64,000 nucleotides of DNA. Source: Bradyrhizobium sediminis (lineage in GTDB: Bacteria > Pseudomonadota > Alphaproteobacteria > Rhizobiales > Xanthobacteraceae). Below the pieces are notes generated by a model that saw nothing but the letters and a program-made list of their open reading frames with translations, was not told the origin of the DNA and did not search any database. Every line of letters begins with the position of its first letter. The first letter of the stretch is position 1. The stretch is taken from positions 4,276,001 to 4,340,000 of the forward strand of contig NZ_CP076135.1 of assembly GCF_018736105.1 (NCBI RefSeq), read 5' to 3'. Below, piece after piece: positions 37,032 through 47,001 of the stretch. The translations under genes were made by a program, and so were the position numbers.

Positions 37032-37078
37032 TTCAATTCCCTGTCGTTCTCTTGTTCGTCATACGCCCACCGCTCGTC

Positions 37079-37169
37079 GTCCCCGCGAAGGCGGGGACCC
37101 AGTATTCCAGAGCAGCAGCAATTGAATCGAGACGCCGCGGCGTACTGGGTCGCCCGGTCAAGCCGGGCG
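37079..37169. repeat. Clover-shaped palindromic repeat between dehydratase and ilvH
   Basis: Three nested stems are present: GTCCCCGC/GCGGGGAC (37079-37086 and 37091-37098), CCCAGTA/TACTGGG (37098-37104 and 37143-37149), and CGCCCGG/CCGGGCG (37151-37157 and 37163-37169). The form, with translations like VVPAKAGTQ, is a dispersed intergenic repeat of Bradyrhizobium. It could act as an RNA stabiliser or partial terminator inside the operon. Confidence 0.65.
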
Positions 37170-37205
37170 ATGACAGCAACATTGGTGATGCAGCGGTTGC
37201 CATCT

Positions 37206-38192
37206 TCACACCAGCACCTTGCCGCCGGCGACGGCGGTTTCCGGAACGACCCACCGGTTGAACAGTTCGAAATCAATATTGCCGCCGCTCAGGATGAGGC
37301 CGACCCGCTTGCCGCGGATCTTCGGCTTTTCCTGCAGGGCGGCGGCGAGCGCCGCGGCACCGGCGCCTTCGGCAAGATTGTGCGTATCGGTCCAGTAGGC
37401 GCGAATCGCGGCGGCCACCTCGTCGTCGCTGACCTGCACGATGCGCGAGGCGCCCTTGCGGATGATCGCCAGCGCGTCGGGATCGGGGACGCGCGTCGCC
37501 ATGCCGTCGGCCAGCGTATTGCTGGTCTCGGTCGTCACGACCGTGCCGGCCGCAAAAGACAGCGCGTATGACGGCGCTTCGGTCGATTGCACGCCGACGA
37601 TCTCGGTGGTCAGCCCGAGCAGGTCGCGCGCCATGATGCAGCCGCAGATGCCCGATCCCTGCCCGATCGGCACGTAGAGGACGTCGAGATCCGGCGCTTT
37701 TCTCAAGAGCTCCAGCGCGTAGGTCGCGACGCCCAGCACCAGGTTCGGGTGGAACGCCGGGACGATGTGAAGTCCCGTGGCCTCGGCGCGCCGATAGGCT
37801 TCCTCGCGCGCCGCCTGGAAATCCTCGCCATATTCGACGAGCTCGGCGCCGAAGGCCCGCATCGCGCGATTCTTCTCGACCGAATTGCCTGATGGCACGT
37901 AGATCATCGCCTTCATGCGGTAGCGGCTCGCCGCGTATGCGAGGCTCTGGCCGTGATTGCCCCGTGTCGCCGAGATGACTCCGACGGCGTCGGGCCGTTC
38001 GCGCTTCAGACGATCGAGGTAAACCAGCCCGCCGCGCACCTTGAAGGCGCCGATCGGCGTATGGTTCTCATGCTTGACGATGACATCAGCGCCGAGCCGC
38101 TCCGACAATAGCGGCCACGCATAGGCCGGCGTCGGGGGCATCGCCGCGCCGACCACGTCCTGCGCGCGTTCCAGTTGCCCGAGATCAAACAT
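37206..38192 (-). CDS. PLP-dependent threonine dehydratase-like protein
   Basis: The 328-residue fold type II PLP enzyme has the lysine in HTPIGAFKVRGGL (Schiff base), SATRGNHGQSLAYAA, the phosphate cup GQGSGICG and the C-terminal SGGN. It lacks the C-terminal ACT-like regulatory domain of biosynthetic IlvA, so isoleucine feedback would not apply. It could make 2-oxobutyrate from threonine for isoleucine synthesis, or act as serine or hydroxyaspartate dehydratase. Placement between ilvI and ilvH supports the first idea. It starts 15 bases past the ilvI stop. Confidence 0.88.
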   Translation of the reverse strand: MFDLGQLERAQDVVGAAMPPTPAYAWPLLSERLGADVIVKHENHTPIGAFKVRGGLVYLDRLKRERPDAVGVISATRGNHGQSLAYAASRYRMKAMIYVPSGNSVEKNRAMRAFGAELVEYGEDFQAAREEAYRRAEATGLHIVPAFHPNLVLGVATYALELLRKAPDLDVLYVPIGQGSGICGCIMARDLLGLTTEIVGVQSTEAPSYALSFAAGTVVTTETSNTLADGMATRVPDPDALAIIRKGASRIVQVSDDEVAAAIRAYWTDTHNLAEGAGAAALAAALQEKPKIRGKRVGLILSGGNIDFELFNRWVVPETAVAGGKVLV

Positions 38193-38207
38193 CGGCGCGG
38201 CCCACCC

Positions 38208-39983
<1,776 letters not shown>

Positions 39984-40069
39984 GGCTTGCTCCGGATGCG
40001 CTGTTGCCAGCGGCTTGCTTCAGTTTGGGTCTGTGTTCTTCAGCTGGGTCTTGGGAAAAGAACTTGGGA

Positions 40070-40095
40070 AAATAAAAAGGGGCCCAAGAGGCCCC
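40070..40095 (-). terminator. Attenuator terminator ahead of ilvI
   Basis: On the minus strand GGGGCC (40095-40090), TCTTG, then GGCCCC followed by TTTTTATTTT makes a classic intrinsic terminator between the leader peptide and ilvI. A competing hairpin upstream pairs ACCGCC (40140-40135) with GGCGGT further down and encloses GGATGGC/GCCATCC around the leader stop. Confidence 0.8.
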
Positions 40096-40122
40096 ATGCA
40101 CACCGCCCGAATGTGGATGGCC

Positions 40123-40188
40123 TTAGCCATCCCCGGCGGTGCGCCTGGGTACGACGACGATAAGGAGTTTGGTAATAATATTACGCAT
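40123..40188 (-). CDS. Branched-chain leader peptide of the ilv operon
   Basis: A 21-codon frame (ATG 40188 to TAA 40123) carries a run of regulatory codons: IITKLLIVVV, that is three Ile, two Leu and three Val in ten residues. AT-rich sequence surrounds it while its 3' end lies in the pause hairpin. It is followed by a strong intrinsic terminator and then ilvI. This is a textbook ilv attenuator: low charged tRNA for Ile, Leu or Val stalls the ribosome and favours the antiterminator. No Shine-Dalgarno is obvious. Confidence 0.85.
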   Translation of the reverse strand: MRNIITKLLIVVVPRRTAGDG

Positions 40189-40339
40189 TCGGCGGCTCGG
40201 ACTTCCCAAAGGTTGCGCGGAACATACTGCCCAAGCCTGAAAAGTCAAGCCACGGGCGGCAATCGACGCAGATTTGCAGCTTAGCGGGGTTTTTTGCCCC
40301 GGGCGAGAGCGAAAATGCGGCACGCAGCCATGCGGGCCC

Positions 40340-40465
40340 CTTCCCACCCCGTCATTCCGGGATGGTCCGAAGGACCAGCCCTCAGGTGCGCAATTGCGCA
40401 CCGGGGAATCTCGAGATTCTCCGATGTGCAATTGCACATCGTAGTTCGCGCTATGCGCGCCCCGG
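40340..40465. repeat. Palindromic repeat at the 3' end of miaA
   Basis: Three perfect palindromes stand side by side: GGTGCGCAATTGCGCACC (40385-40402), GAATCTCGAGATTC (40406-40419) and GATGTGCAATTGCACATC (40423-40440). They are flanked by inverted ends CATTCCGGG (about 40352) and CCCCGGAACG (about 40462). This form with TCTCGAGA at its centre is a dispersed repeat I know from Bradyrhizobium. It overlaps the end of miaA. Confidence 0.65.
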
Positions 40466-41383
40466 AACGACTGCCGAGAGCCACTCCCCCGCCTGCTCCG
40501 GCCGCACCCACTCGAATTCCGGCAATTGGTGCCTGAACCAGGTGAATTGCCGCTTGGCATAGTGCCGGGTATCGGCGCGGCCGGTCACGGCCGCCTCTTC
40601 CAGGCTGATCTCGCCGGCCAGGTGCCGGATCAGGGCCGGCACGCCATGCGCCTTCATCGCCGGCAGCAGCGGATCGAGCTGCCGCGCCGCCAATGCCGCG
40701 ACCTCCTCCAGCGCGCCCGATTTCAGCATCGCATCGAAGCGTGTATCGATCCGCGCATAGAGCTGATCGCGATCGGGCGCGAGAAACAGCGCGCGGAATT
40801 GACCCGGCGGCAACAGCGGCGGCAGACCGTCGCGATGCCAGTCGGTCAGCGAACGCGAGGTCGCCTCGACCACCTCGAGCGCGCGGGCGATGCGGGTGCG
40901 GTCGCGCGGCTTCAGGCGCTCGGCCGACGCCGGATCGCGTCGCGTCAGTTCGGCATGCAGCGCCTCGACGCCATCGCGCTGCAGCCGCGCACGCACGCTG
41001 TCGCGGATTTCGGCGGGGATCGGCGGCACCGCCGACAGCCCTGACGTCAGCGCCTTGAAATACAGGCCGGTGCCGCCGGCGAAGATCGGAAGGCGATTTT
41101 CCGCGCGCGCCTCCGCCAGCACCCTGGCGGCATCGGCTACCCAGGCGCCGGCGGAAAAATTCACCGCGGCGTCGACATGGCCATAGAGCCGGTGCGGAAC
41201 CTGCGCTTCCTCTTCCGGCGTCGGACGCGCGGTGAGGATACGCAGATCGCGATACACCTGCATGGAATCGGCATTGATGACGACGCCGCCGGTTTTTTGC
41301 GCAAGCTCGAGCGCGAGCGCCGACTTGCCGCTGGCGGTCGGCCCTGCGATAAGCACGGCCTTGCTGTCGTCAGGTGAATTCAC
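40451..41383 (-). CDS. miaA: tRNA dimethylallyltransferase
   Basis: MiaA adds a dimethylallyl group to A37 of tRNAs that read codons starting with U. The P-loop is [16 protein letters not shown], followed by [19 protein letters not shown] and the [10 protein letters not shown] tRNA-binding segment. I use GTG 41383 (310 residues); GTG 41407 would add eight. Its final residues VVPGRA and the stop lie inside a dispersed repeat. The start is within six bases of the divergent serB start, so the two promoters must overlap each other's coding sequence. Confidence 0.93.
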   Translation of the reverse strand: MNSPDDSKAVLIAGPTASGKSALALELAQKTGGVVINADSMQVYRDLRILTARPTPEEEAQVPHRLYGHVDAAVNFSAGAWVADAARVLAEARAENRLPIFAGGTGLYFKALTSGLSAVPPIPAEIRDSVRARLQRDGVEALHAELTRRDPASAERLKPRDRTRIARALEVVEATSRSLTDWHRDGLPPLLPPGQFRALFLAPDRDQLYARIDTRFDAMLKSGALEEVAALAARQLDPLLPAMKAHGVPALIRHLAGEISLEEAAVTGRADTRHYAKRQFTWFRHQLPEFEWVRPEQAGEWLSAVVPGRA

Positions 41384-41388
41384 GTCAA

Positions 41389-42282
41389 ATGTCTCTCGTC
41401 GCCACACTCATCTGCAATCCCGCCAACCCCGCGCTCGACTCCACCGTGGTCGACGGCGCGCGCGCCGTTCTGCCTTCGGCCGGCGCCCCGCAATGGCTGT
41501 CCGACGAAGTCGCCGTCGATATCCCCTTCGAAGGCCGCCACGATACCCGGGTCATCGAGAACCGCCTGCGCGAGGCCCGCGGCGATTTGCCGATCGACAT
41601 TGTCGTGCAGCCTCGGACGGCCAGGCGCAAGAAGCTTTTTCTGGCCGACATGGATTCCACCATGATCGGCCAGGAATGCATCGACGAGCTGGCGGATTTC
41701 GTCGGCCTGAAGCCGCACGTCGCCGCGATCACCGAACGCGCGATGCGCGGCGAAATCGAGTTCGAGCCGGCATTGCGCGAGCGGGTCGCGCTGCTGAAGG
41801 GCATGCCCGTCAGCGTGGTCGAGGAGGTGCTGAAGAAACGCATCACGCCGACGCCGGGCGGCCGCGAGCTGGTCATGACCATGCGTGCCCACGGCGCCTG
41901 GACCTGCCTGATCTCGGGCGGCTTCACGCTGTTCACCAAAGCGGTGGCGGCGGCGATCGGGTTTCAGGAGAACCGCGCCAATCAGCTGCTGACCCGGGAC
42001 GGCCAGTTGGTCGGCGAAGTCAGGGAGCCGATCCTCGGCCGCGCCGCCAAGCTCGCCACCCTGATCGAGCTGCGCGAGTCCTTCGATCTCGACGAGATCG
42101 ACACCCTGGTCACCGGCGACGGCGCCAACGACCTCGGCATGATCCAGGCCGCCGGCCTCGGCGTCGCCTATCATGCCAAGCCCGCGGTCGCCGCGGCCGC
42201 GGCGGCAAGGATCGACCACGGCGATCTCACGGCGTTGTTGTATGCGCAGGGCTATCGGCGGGACGAGTTCGTGGGGGGATAG
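41389..42282 (+). CDS. serB: Phosphoserine phosphatase
   Basis: SerB removes phosphate from phosphoserine, the last step of serine synthesis. The product is 297 residues from ATG 41389. The HAD motif I DMDST sits in [16 protein letters not shown], motif II in [11 protein letters not shown], motif III Lys near [10 protein letters not shown] and motif IV in [16 protein letters not shown]. The N-terminal 85 residues are an ACT-like domain. The start at 41374 (GTG) is possible but overlaps the miaA coding region. Confidence 0.95.
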   Translation: MSLVATLICNPANPALDSTVVDGARAVLPSAGAPQWLSDEVAVDIPFEGRHDTRVIENRLREARGDLPIDIVVQPRTARRKKLFLADMDSTMIGQECIDELADFVGLKPHVAAITERAMRGEIEFEPALRERVALLKGMPVSVVEEVLKKRITPTPGGRELVMTMRAHGAWTCLISGGFTLFTKAVAAAIGFQENRANQLLTRDGQLVGEVREPILGRAAKLATLIELRESFDLDEIDTLVTGDGANDLGMIQAAGLGVAYHAKPAVAAAAAARIDHGDLTALLYAQGYRRDEFVGG

Positions 42283-42360
42283 GTTCGATGCCAACCGTCC
42301 TGCGTTGGGGACCTTATCGGGGGCGCAATCCGCTCCCTCCCGCCAGCCGGGATTTCGTGC

Positions 42361-42366
42361 TATAAT
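42361..42366 (+). promoter_or_regulatory. -10 element before the MNT gene
   Basis: TATAAT lies 6 bases before the ATG of the nucleotidyltransferase gene. No clear -35 hexamer is found at the proper distance. If used, the transcript would be nearly leaderless, which is seen in some toxin-antitoxin genes. Confidence 0.45.
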
Positions 42367-42372
42367 TCAATC

Positions 42373-42669
42373 ATGAACCGTAACGAAGCTCTTGAAACCT
42401 TGCGTCGATCCGAACCTGATCTCCGTGCGCGCGGCGTGCGGCGGGCGGCCGTGTTCGGCTCGGTGGCGCGCGGCGACAGCCGTCCTGGCAGCGATGTCGA
42501 CATCATGGTCGAGATCGATCCGGACGCGCATCTCACCGTGTTCGACTATGTAGGTCTCAAGGATTATATCGCGAGCCTGTTTGATGGTCCCGTCGACGTG
42601 GTGAACCGCGACGGCCTCAAACCCTACGTCCGCCCCGCTGCGACGGCTGACGCAATCTATGCCTTCTAA
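42373..42669 (+). CDS. MNT-type minimal nucleotidyltransferase (MntA-like antitoxin)
   Basis: The 98-residue protein shows the minimal nucleotidyltransferase motif GSVARGDSRPGSDVDIMV (GS...DxD) and later VDVVNRDGL. In type VII toxin-antitoxin pairs such a protein adds AMP to a HEPN ribonuclease toxin to switch it off. A HEPN-like frame follows with an 11-base overlap but is cut short, so the antitoxin seems orphaned. Intact length and motif suggest it may still be active. Confidence 0.88.
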   Translation: MNRNEALETLRRSEPDLRARGVRRAAVFGSVARGDSRPGSDVDIMVEIDPDAHLTVFDYVGLKDYIASLFDGPVDVVNRDGLKPYVRPAATADAIYAF

Positions 42670-42784
42670 GTCGCTCGACACTGCCCTTCGCGATATCCTG
42701 CACCATATCCAACTCGCGGTCGATTTCTCGGCAGGATTCGACGGCGCCACCTTCAAGCTTGACCTCAAGACGGTGCGCGCGCCC
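42659..42784 (+). pseudogene. Truncated HEPN toxin remnant
   Basis: The frame MPSKSLDTALRDILHHIQLAVDFSAGFDGATF looks like the first helix of a HEPN/DUF86 toxin, overlapping the MNT stop by 11 bases as in intact pairs. After LKLDLKTV it runs into the end of the convergent degP-like gene and stops at 42841. The rest of a HEPN domain (about 70 residues, with the RNase motif Rx4-6H) is missing. The toxin cannot be functional. Confidence 0.75.
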
Positions 42785-44296
42785 CTACTGCACGCTCAGC
42801 GCCACGAACCGCAGTTCGCCTTCGGCGTTCGACACCAATAGCAGCACCGACTTCTTGCCGTCCTTCTTCAGCTGATCGACGCGCTTCTTGATGTCGGCGG
42901 CGTTGGCGACCGACTCCTGCGCGACCTCGACGATCACGTCGCCGGCGCTGAGCCGCTTTTCGGCGGCGTCGGAGGCGTTGTCGACGCCGGTGATGATGAC
43001 GCCCTTGACGCTGTCCTTGATCTTGTAGCGGGTGCGCAGATCCTTGCTGAGGGTGGCAAGATCGAGGCCGAGCGCCTTCTGCGTCACCGGTTTCTCCGCC
43101 GGCTCTTCCTTGGTCTTGGCCGAGGCCTGCACCGCCTTGTCGTCCTGGAGCCGGCCGAGCGTGACCTTGCGGGTCTCTTCCTTGCCCTTGCGAATGATGA
43201 CGACATCGACTTCCTTGCCGACCGCGGTGCCGGCCACCACGCGCGACAGGTCCTTCGGTTCCTTGATGTCCTTGCCGTCGAATTTGACGACGACGTCGCC
43301 GGGCTCGATGCCGGCGGGCTTTGCCGGGCCCTTTTCCTCGACGCCGGCGATCAGCGCGCCGCGCGCGGGCTTGATGTTGAGGCTTTCGGCGATCTCGTCG
43401 GTGACCTGCTGGATGCGGACGCCGAGCCAGCCGCGGCGCAGCTCGCCGAACTGCCGCAGCGAATCGACCACGCCGATCACGGTCTTCGACGGCACCGCAA
43501 AGCCGATGCCGATCGAGCCGCCCGACGGCGAGATGATCAGCGTGTTGACGCCGACCACTTCGCCGTCGAGGTTGAACAGCGGGCCGCCGGAATTGCCGCG
43601 GTTGATGGCGGCGTCGGTCTGGATGTAGCTGTCATAGGGGCCGGAGTTGATGTCGCGGTTGCGCGCCGAGACGATGCCGGCGGTGACCGTGCCGCCGAGG
43701 CTGAATGGATTGCCGATCGCGATCACCCATTCGCCGAGCCGGAGCTTTTCGGAATCGCCGAACTTGACCGCGACCAGCGGCTTCGCCGGCGGCTTGAACT
43801 TCAGCACCGCCAGATCGGTCTTCTTGTCGACGCCGACCAGCTCGGCCTTGATCTTGGTGCCGTCGTTCATGATGATGTTGATCTCGTCGGCGTCCGCGAT
43901 GACGTGATTGTTGGTCACGGCAATACCCGCGGTGTCGACGATGAAGCCGGAGCCGAGCGAGTTGGTCTTGCGCGGCTGGGCCTCGCCGCCCTTGGAACCG
44001 CCTCCCGGGCCGCCGCGGCGGTTCTTGAAGAAGTCGTCGAAGAATTCCTCGAACGGCGAGCCGGGCGGCAGTTGCGGCATCGCGCCCCTGTCGCCGCCGG
44101 AAGACCCGCTCTTGGCTTCGACGGTCTGCGAGGTCGAGATGTTGACGACGGCGTCGATCACCTTCTCGGCGACGTCGGCGATGCCGTCGGGGCCCCGCGC
44201 CAAAGCCGGCGCGGAAAGAAAGCTTGCGGCGCCAAGGCAGATTGCGGCCACCAGGGGACGAAAGCGACGGCTCTGGCAACGAATCGCACCGGTCAT
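42785..44296 (-). CDS. degP: DegP/DegQ-like periplasmic serine protease (HtrA family)
   Basis: The 503-residue protein has a signal peptide, then the trypsin-like domain with His in AVTNNHVIADAD, Asp in KKTDLAVLK and Ser in GNSGGPLF, and two PDZ domains (GWLGVRIQQV and the final GDVIVEVAQESVANAADIKKRVDQLKKDG). A Gly/Lys-rich linker interrupts the protease start (RRGGPGGGSKGGEAQP), as in rhizobial DegP. It degrades or refolds misfolded periplasmic proteins. It forms a cluster with hflKC upstream. Confidence 0.95.
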   Translation of the reverse strand: MTGAIRCQSRRFRPLVAAICLGAASFLSAPALARGPDGIADVAEKVIDAVVNISTSQTVEAKSGSSGGDRGAMPQLPPGSPFEEFFDDFFKNRRGGPGGGSKGGEAQPRKTNSLGSGFIVDTAGIAVTNNHVIADADEINIIMNDGTKIKAELVGVDKKTDLAVLKFKPPAKPLVAVKFGDSEKLRLGEWVIAIGNPFSLGGTVTAGIVSARNRDINSGPYDSYIQTDAAINRGNSGGPLFNLDGEVVGVNTLIISPSGGSIGIGFAVPSKTVIGVVDSLRQFGELRRGWLGVRIQQVTDEIAESLNIKPARGALIAGVEEKGPAKPAGIEPGDVVVKFDGKDIKEPKDLSRVVAGTAVGKEVDVVIIRKGKEETRKVTLGRLQDDKAVQASAKTKEEPAEKPVTQKALGLDLATLSKDLRTRYKIKDSVKGVIITGVDNASDAAEKRLSAGDVIVEVAQESVANAADIKKRVDQLKKDGKKSVLLLVSNAEGELRFVALSVQ

Positions 44297-44460
44297 ATCA
44301 GCGTCTCTCTATAAAGCGGGTCGGGATTTGGCCGCCACAGTGCGCCCGAACCGGGCTCTGGCGCAAGCATTTGAGCCGGACATTCCGGCGAAAAACCGAC
44401 GCCAATCGCTCACGATCGCGTTGTTGTGGCAGGATTTTCTGCCCGTCCCGACCGCGACAA

Positions 44461-44661
44461 TCAGCGCCGGACGAACCAGATCAGGATCAGGCCGGCGACC
44501 GCCGATCCGATGCCGACGACGCGCAGAATGTTGTCCGGGGTCTCCAGCGCGCTCTTCATGGCCCGGCGCATCCAGGCCGGGCTGGCCGCGAACAAGAGGC
44601 CCTCAAGCACGAACAGAATGCCCAGACCGATGAGGAAGTCGGCGAACGCAATGGACCTCAT
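44461..44661 (-). CDS. DUF2065 small membrane protein
   Basis: The product is 66 residues from ATG 44661 (MRSIAFADFLIGLGILFVLEGLLFAASP), with GGGAGG about ten bases upstream. It has two transmembrane helices, the second near VVGIGSAVAGLILIWFVRR. DUF2065 proteins are often beside hflKC and degP in alphaproteobacteria, as here. The function is unknown; a link to membrane protein quality control is suggested by neighbours. Confidence 0.85.
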   Translation of the reverse strand: MRSIAFADFLIGLGILFVLEGLLFAASPAWMRRAMKSALETPDNILRVVGIGSAVAGLILIWFVRR

Positions 44662-44760
44662 CGGACTGGAACCTCCCGTTTGACGTTGTTCTTGGTTTTG
44701 GAGCCCCGGTTCCGATCGAAACGGAATCGAGGCCATCCTTGTGTTTGAAAACGCTTCGGC

Positions 44761-44787
44761 AGGGCGAAGCGGCATCCGCTTCGCCCT
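44761..44787 (-). terminator. Hairpin between hflC and the DUF2065 gene
   Basis: AGGGCGAAGCGG (44761-44772), CAT, CCGCTTCGCCCT (44776-44787) is a perfect twelve-base stem. On the minus strand a TTTT lies about nine bases past the stem. It may end or reduce hflKC transcripts before the DUF2065 and degP genes. Confidence 0.65.
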
Positions 44788-44805
44788 GATCTTGCTCCAG
44801 CAGCG

Positions 44806-45705
44806 TTACGGCTTCGGCGCGGCCGCCACCGGCGGCTTGCCCGACGAATTGCTGAAGAACTTGAAGAAGTCGGAGTCCGGACGCAGCAGGAAGCGGGTAT
44901 CGTTGCTGCGCAGCCCGGTCTCGTAGGCGGTCATCGAGCGGTAGAACGCGAAGAAATCCGGGTCCTTGCCATAGGCCTCGGCGAACAGCCGGTTGCGTTC
45001 TCCGTCGCCGGCGCCGCGCACCTGCTCGGCGGTCGAATTGGCGTCGGCGATGATGACGGTGGCTTCGCGATCGGCCTTGGACCTGATCTCCTGCGCCTTC
45101 TGGCCGCCCTGGGCGCGGAACTCGGCGGCTTCGCGCTGCCGCTCGGTCTGCATGCGCTGGTAGACCGCCTGGCTGTTCTGCTCCGGCAGATCGGCGCGCC
45201 TGATCCGCACGTCGACCACCTGGATGCCGTAGCCGTCGGCCTCCTTGTCGAGCTGGTCGCGGATCCGCGCCATCAGGTTTTCGCGCTCGTCGCGCACGAC
45301 ATTGATGAAGGTGACCTCGCCGAGCACGCGGCGCAGCGCGGCGTTGAGCAGCGTCGTCAACTGGATGTTGGCGGCCTGGATCGAGCCGATGCTTTGATAG
45401 AACCGCAACGCGTTCTTGATGCGGTAGCGGGCGAAGGCGTCGACCACGAGCCGCTTCTGGTCCGACGCGATCACTTCCTGCGACGGGTTTTCCAGATCGA
45501 GGATCCGCTTGTCGATACTGATCACGGTATCGATGAACGGCGCCTTGAAGTTCAGCCCCGGCTCGGTGACGACCCGCACCGGCTCGCCGAGCCGCACCAC
45601 CAGCACCTGTTCGGTCTGCGATACCGTGAACATCGAGCTGTAGCCGACGATCACGACGAAAAACAGCACGATCAGCGAGACAATACCTGTAATACCGGAT
45701 CTCAT
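44806..45705 (-). CDS. hflC: FtsH protease modulator HflC
   Basis: This 299-residue protein has one N-terminal membrane helix (about 8-27) and a stomatin/prohibitin (SPFH) domain: VVRLGEPVRVVTEPGLNFKAPFIDTVISIDKRILD. The C-terminal coiled coil has many Arg/Glu/Ala. HflC and HflK form a cage around FtsH in the inner membrane and control its proteolysis. It overlaps hflK in an ATGA. Confidence 0.95.
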   Translation of the reverse strand: MRSGITGIVSLIVLFFVVIVGYSSMFTVSQTEQVLVVRLGEPVRVVTEPGLNFKAPFIDTVISIDKRILDLENPSQEVIASDQKRLVVDAFARYRIKNALRFYQSIGSIQAANIQLTTLLNAALRRVLGEVTFINVVRDERENLMARIRDQLDKEADGYGIQVVDVRIRRADLPEQNSQAVYQRMQTERQREAAEFRAQGGQKAQEIRSKADREATVIIADANSTAEQVRGAGDGERNRLFAEAYGKDPDFFAFYRSMTAYETGLRSNDTRFLLRPDSDFFKFFSNSSGKPPVAAAPKP

Positions 45706-46844
45706 CTTGCGGCTCCGCCCTGCTGTTGGGTTGGCGCGGCCTGACGCCGCGGCGACAGCTCGCTCAGCGGCAGATACGGCACGATGCTCTGCCCGGACGA
45801 CGAATTGCCGCCGTCATAGACCAGCTTCTCGGCATTGCCGAGGATGCGCTCCATCGTCTCCAGATAGATGCGCTGCCGCGTGACGTCGGGCGCCTTCCTG
45901 TATTCGTCGTAGACCTTCAGAAAGCGCGCGCTCTGGCCCTTGGCCTCGGCGACCGCCTGCTCCTTGTAGCCTTCGGCGACCTGGATGATCTGCGCGGCAC
46001 GGCCGCGCGCGTCGGGAACGACGCGGTTGGCATAAGTCTGCGCTTCGTTCTGCAGCCGCTCGAGGTCGGCGCGCGCCGCCTGCACGTCGCGGAACGCGTC
46101 GATCACCTGCGCCGGCGGATCGACCTTCTGCATCTGGACCTGCTGTATCAGGATGCCGGAGCCGTAGCTGTCGAGCGTCTTCTGCATCAGTTCCTGCACG
46201 CCGGCCTCGGTGGTGGTGCGGGCGCCGGTGAGGATCGGCTGGATGTTGGAACGGCCGATCACCTCGCGCATCGCGCTTTCGGCCACCGCCTTCACGGTGC
46301 CTTCGGGATTCTGGATGTTGAACAGGTAATTGCCGACGCCGTCCGGCTTGATCCGCCACAGCACGGTGAAGTCGACGTCGACGATGTTCTCGTCGCCGGT
46401 CAGCATCAGGCTCTCTTCCGGCACGTCGCGCATCGTCCTGCCGCGCCGCGCCGGATCCTCGATCAGGTTCATGCCGATGTTGATGGTGGAGACCCGCAGC
46501 GCCTTCGGCAGCAGCACGGTCTCGATCGGGTACGGCAGGTGATAGTTCAAGCCCGGCTGCACCGTGCGCACATGCTTGCCGAAACGCAGCACCACGCCGA
46601 GTTCTTCGGACTGGACGCGGAAGAATCCGGACAGTCCCCAGATCACCACGGCCGCGAGCAGGATGATCGCGACGCCCATGCCGCTGAAATACCCGCCCGG
46701 CAGCAGCTGCTGCAGGCGGTCCTGGCCGCGACGCAGAAGGTCCTCGAGATCGGGCGGCCTCGGCCCACCCGATTGCGGGCCGGAGCCCCATGGCCCTTTC
46801 GGACCGGAGCCCCACGGGCCTCCGCCTTGATTCTTCCACGGCAT
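45702..46844 (-). CDS. hflK: FtsH protease modulator HflK
   Basis: The 380-residue partner of HflC starts with a Gly/Pro-rich cytoplasmic tail (NQGGGPWGSGPKGPWGSG), one membrane helix (about 55-75) and the SPFH domain with LGVVLRFGKHVRTVQPGLNYHLPYPIETV. The C terminus is a coiled coil ending in Gln-rich sequence. It acts with HflC on FtsH. Confidence 0.95.
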   Translation of the reverse strand: MPWKNQGGGPWGSGPKGPWGSGPQSGGPRPPDLEDLLRRGQDRLQQLLPGGYFSGMGVAIILLAAVVIWGLSGFFRVQSEELGVVLRFGKHVRTVQPGLNYHLPYPIETVLLPKALRVSTINIGMNLIEDPARRGRTMRDVPEESLMLTGDENIVDVDFTVLWRIKPDGVGNYLFNIQNPEGTVKAVAESAMREVIGRSNIQPILTGARTTTEAGVQELMQKTLDSYGSGILIQQVQMQKVDPPAQVIDAFRDVQAARADLERLQNEAQTYANRVVPDARGRAAQIIQVAEGYKEQAVAEAKGQSARFLKVYDEYRKAPDVTRQRIYLETMERILGNAEKLVYDGGNSSSGQSIVPYLPLSELSPRRQAAPTQQQGGAAR

Positions 46845-47001
46845 CGACGTCTCCTTCGCGGGCCTAAGGGCAAAGACGCCCGGCCCCGCAATATCTGCCC
46901 GGCTTTATAGGGGACCGCCCCGGCCCTTACAACGCGGCTTGTTGGCTCGAAGGAGCTATGCCCGGGCCGGTAATTGTCAATGCAAACATTGCCGAATGGA
47001 G

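Noticed and set aside
40189..40560. 145-residue minus-strand ORF over the ilv leader and repeat
   Set aside because: It is the leader peptide frame extended backwards through a palindromic repeat and the miaA end; composition is not protein-like.
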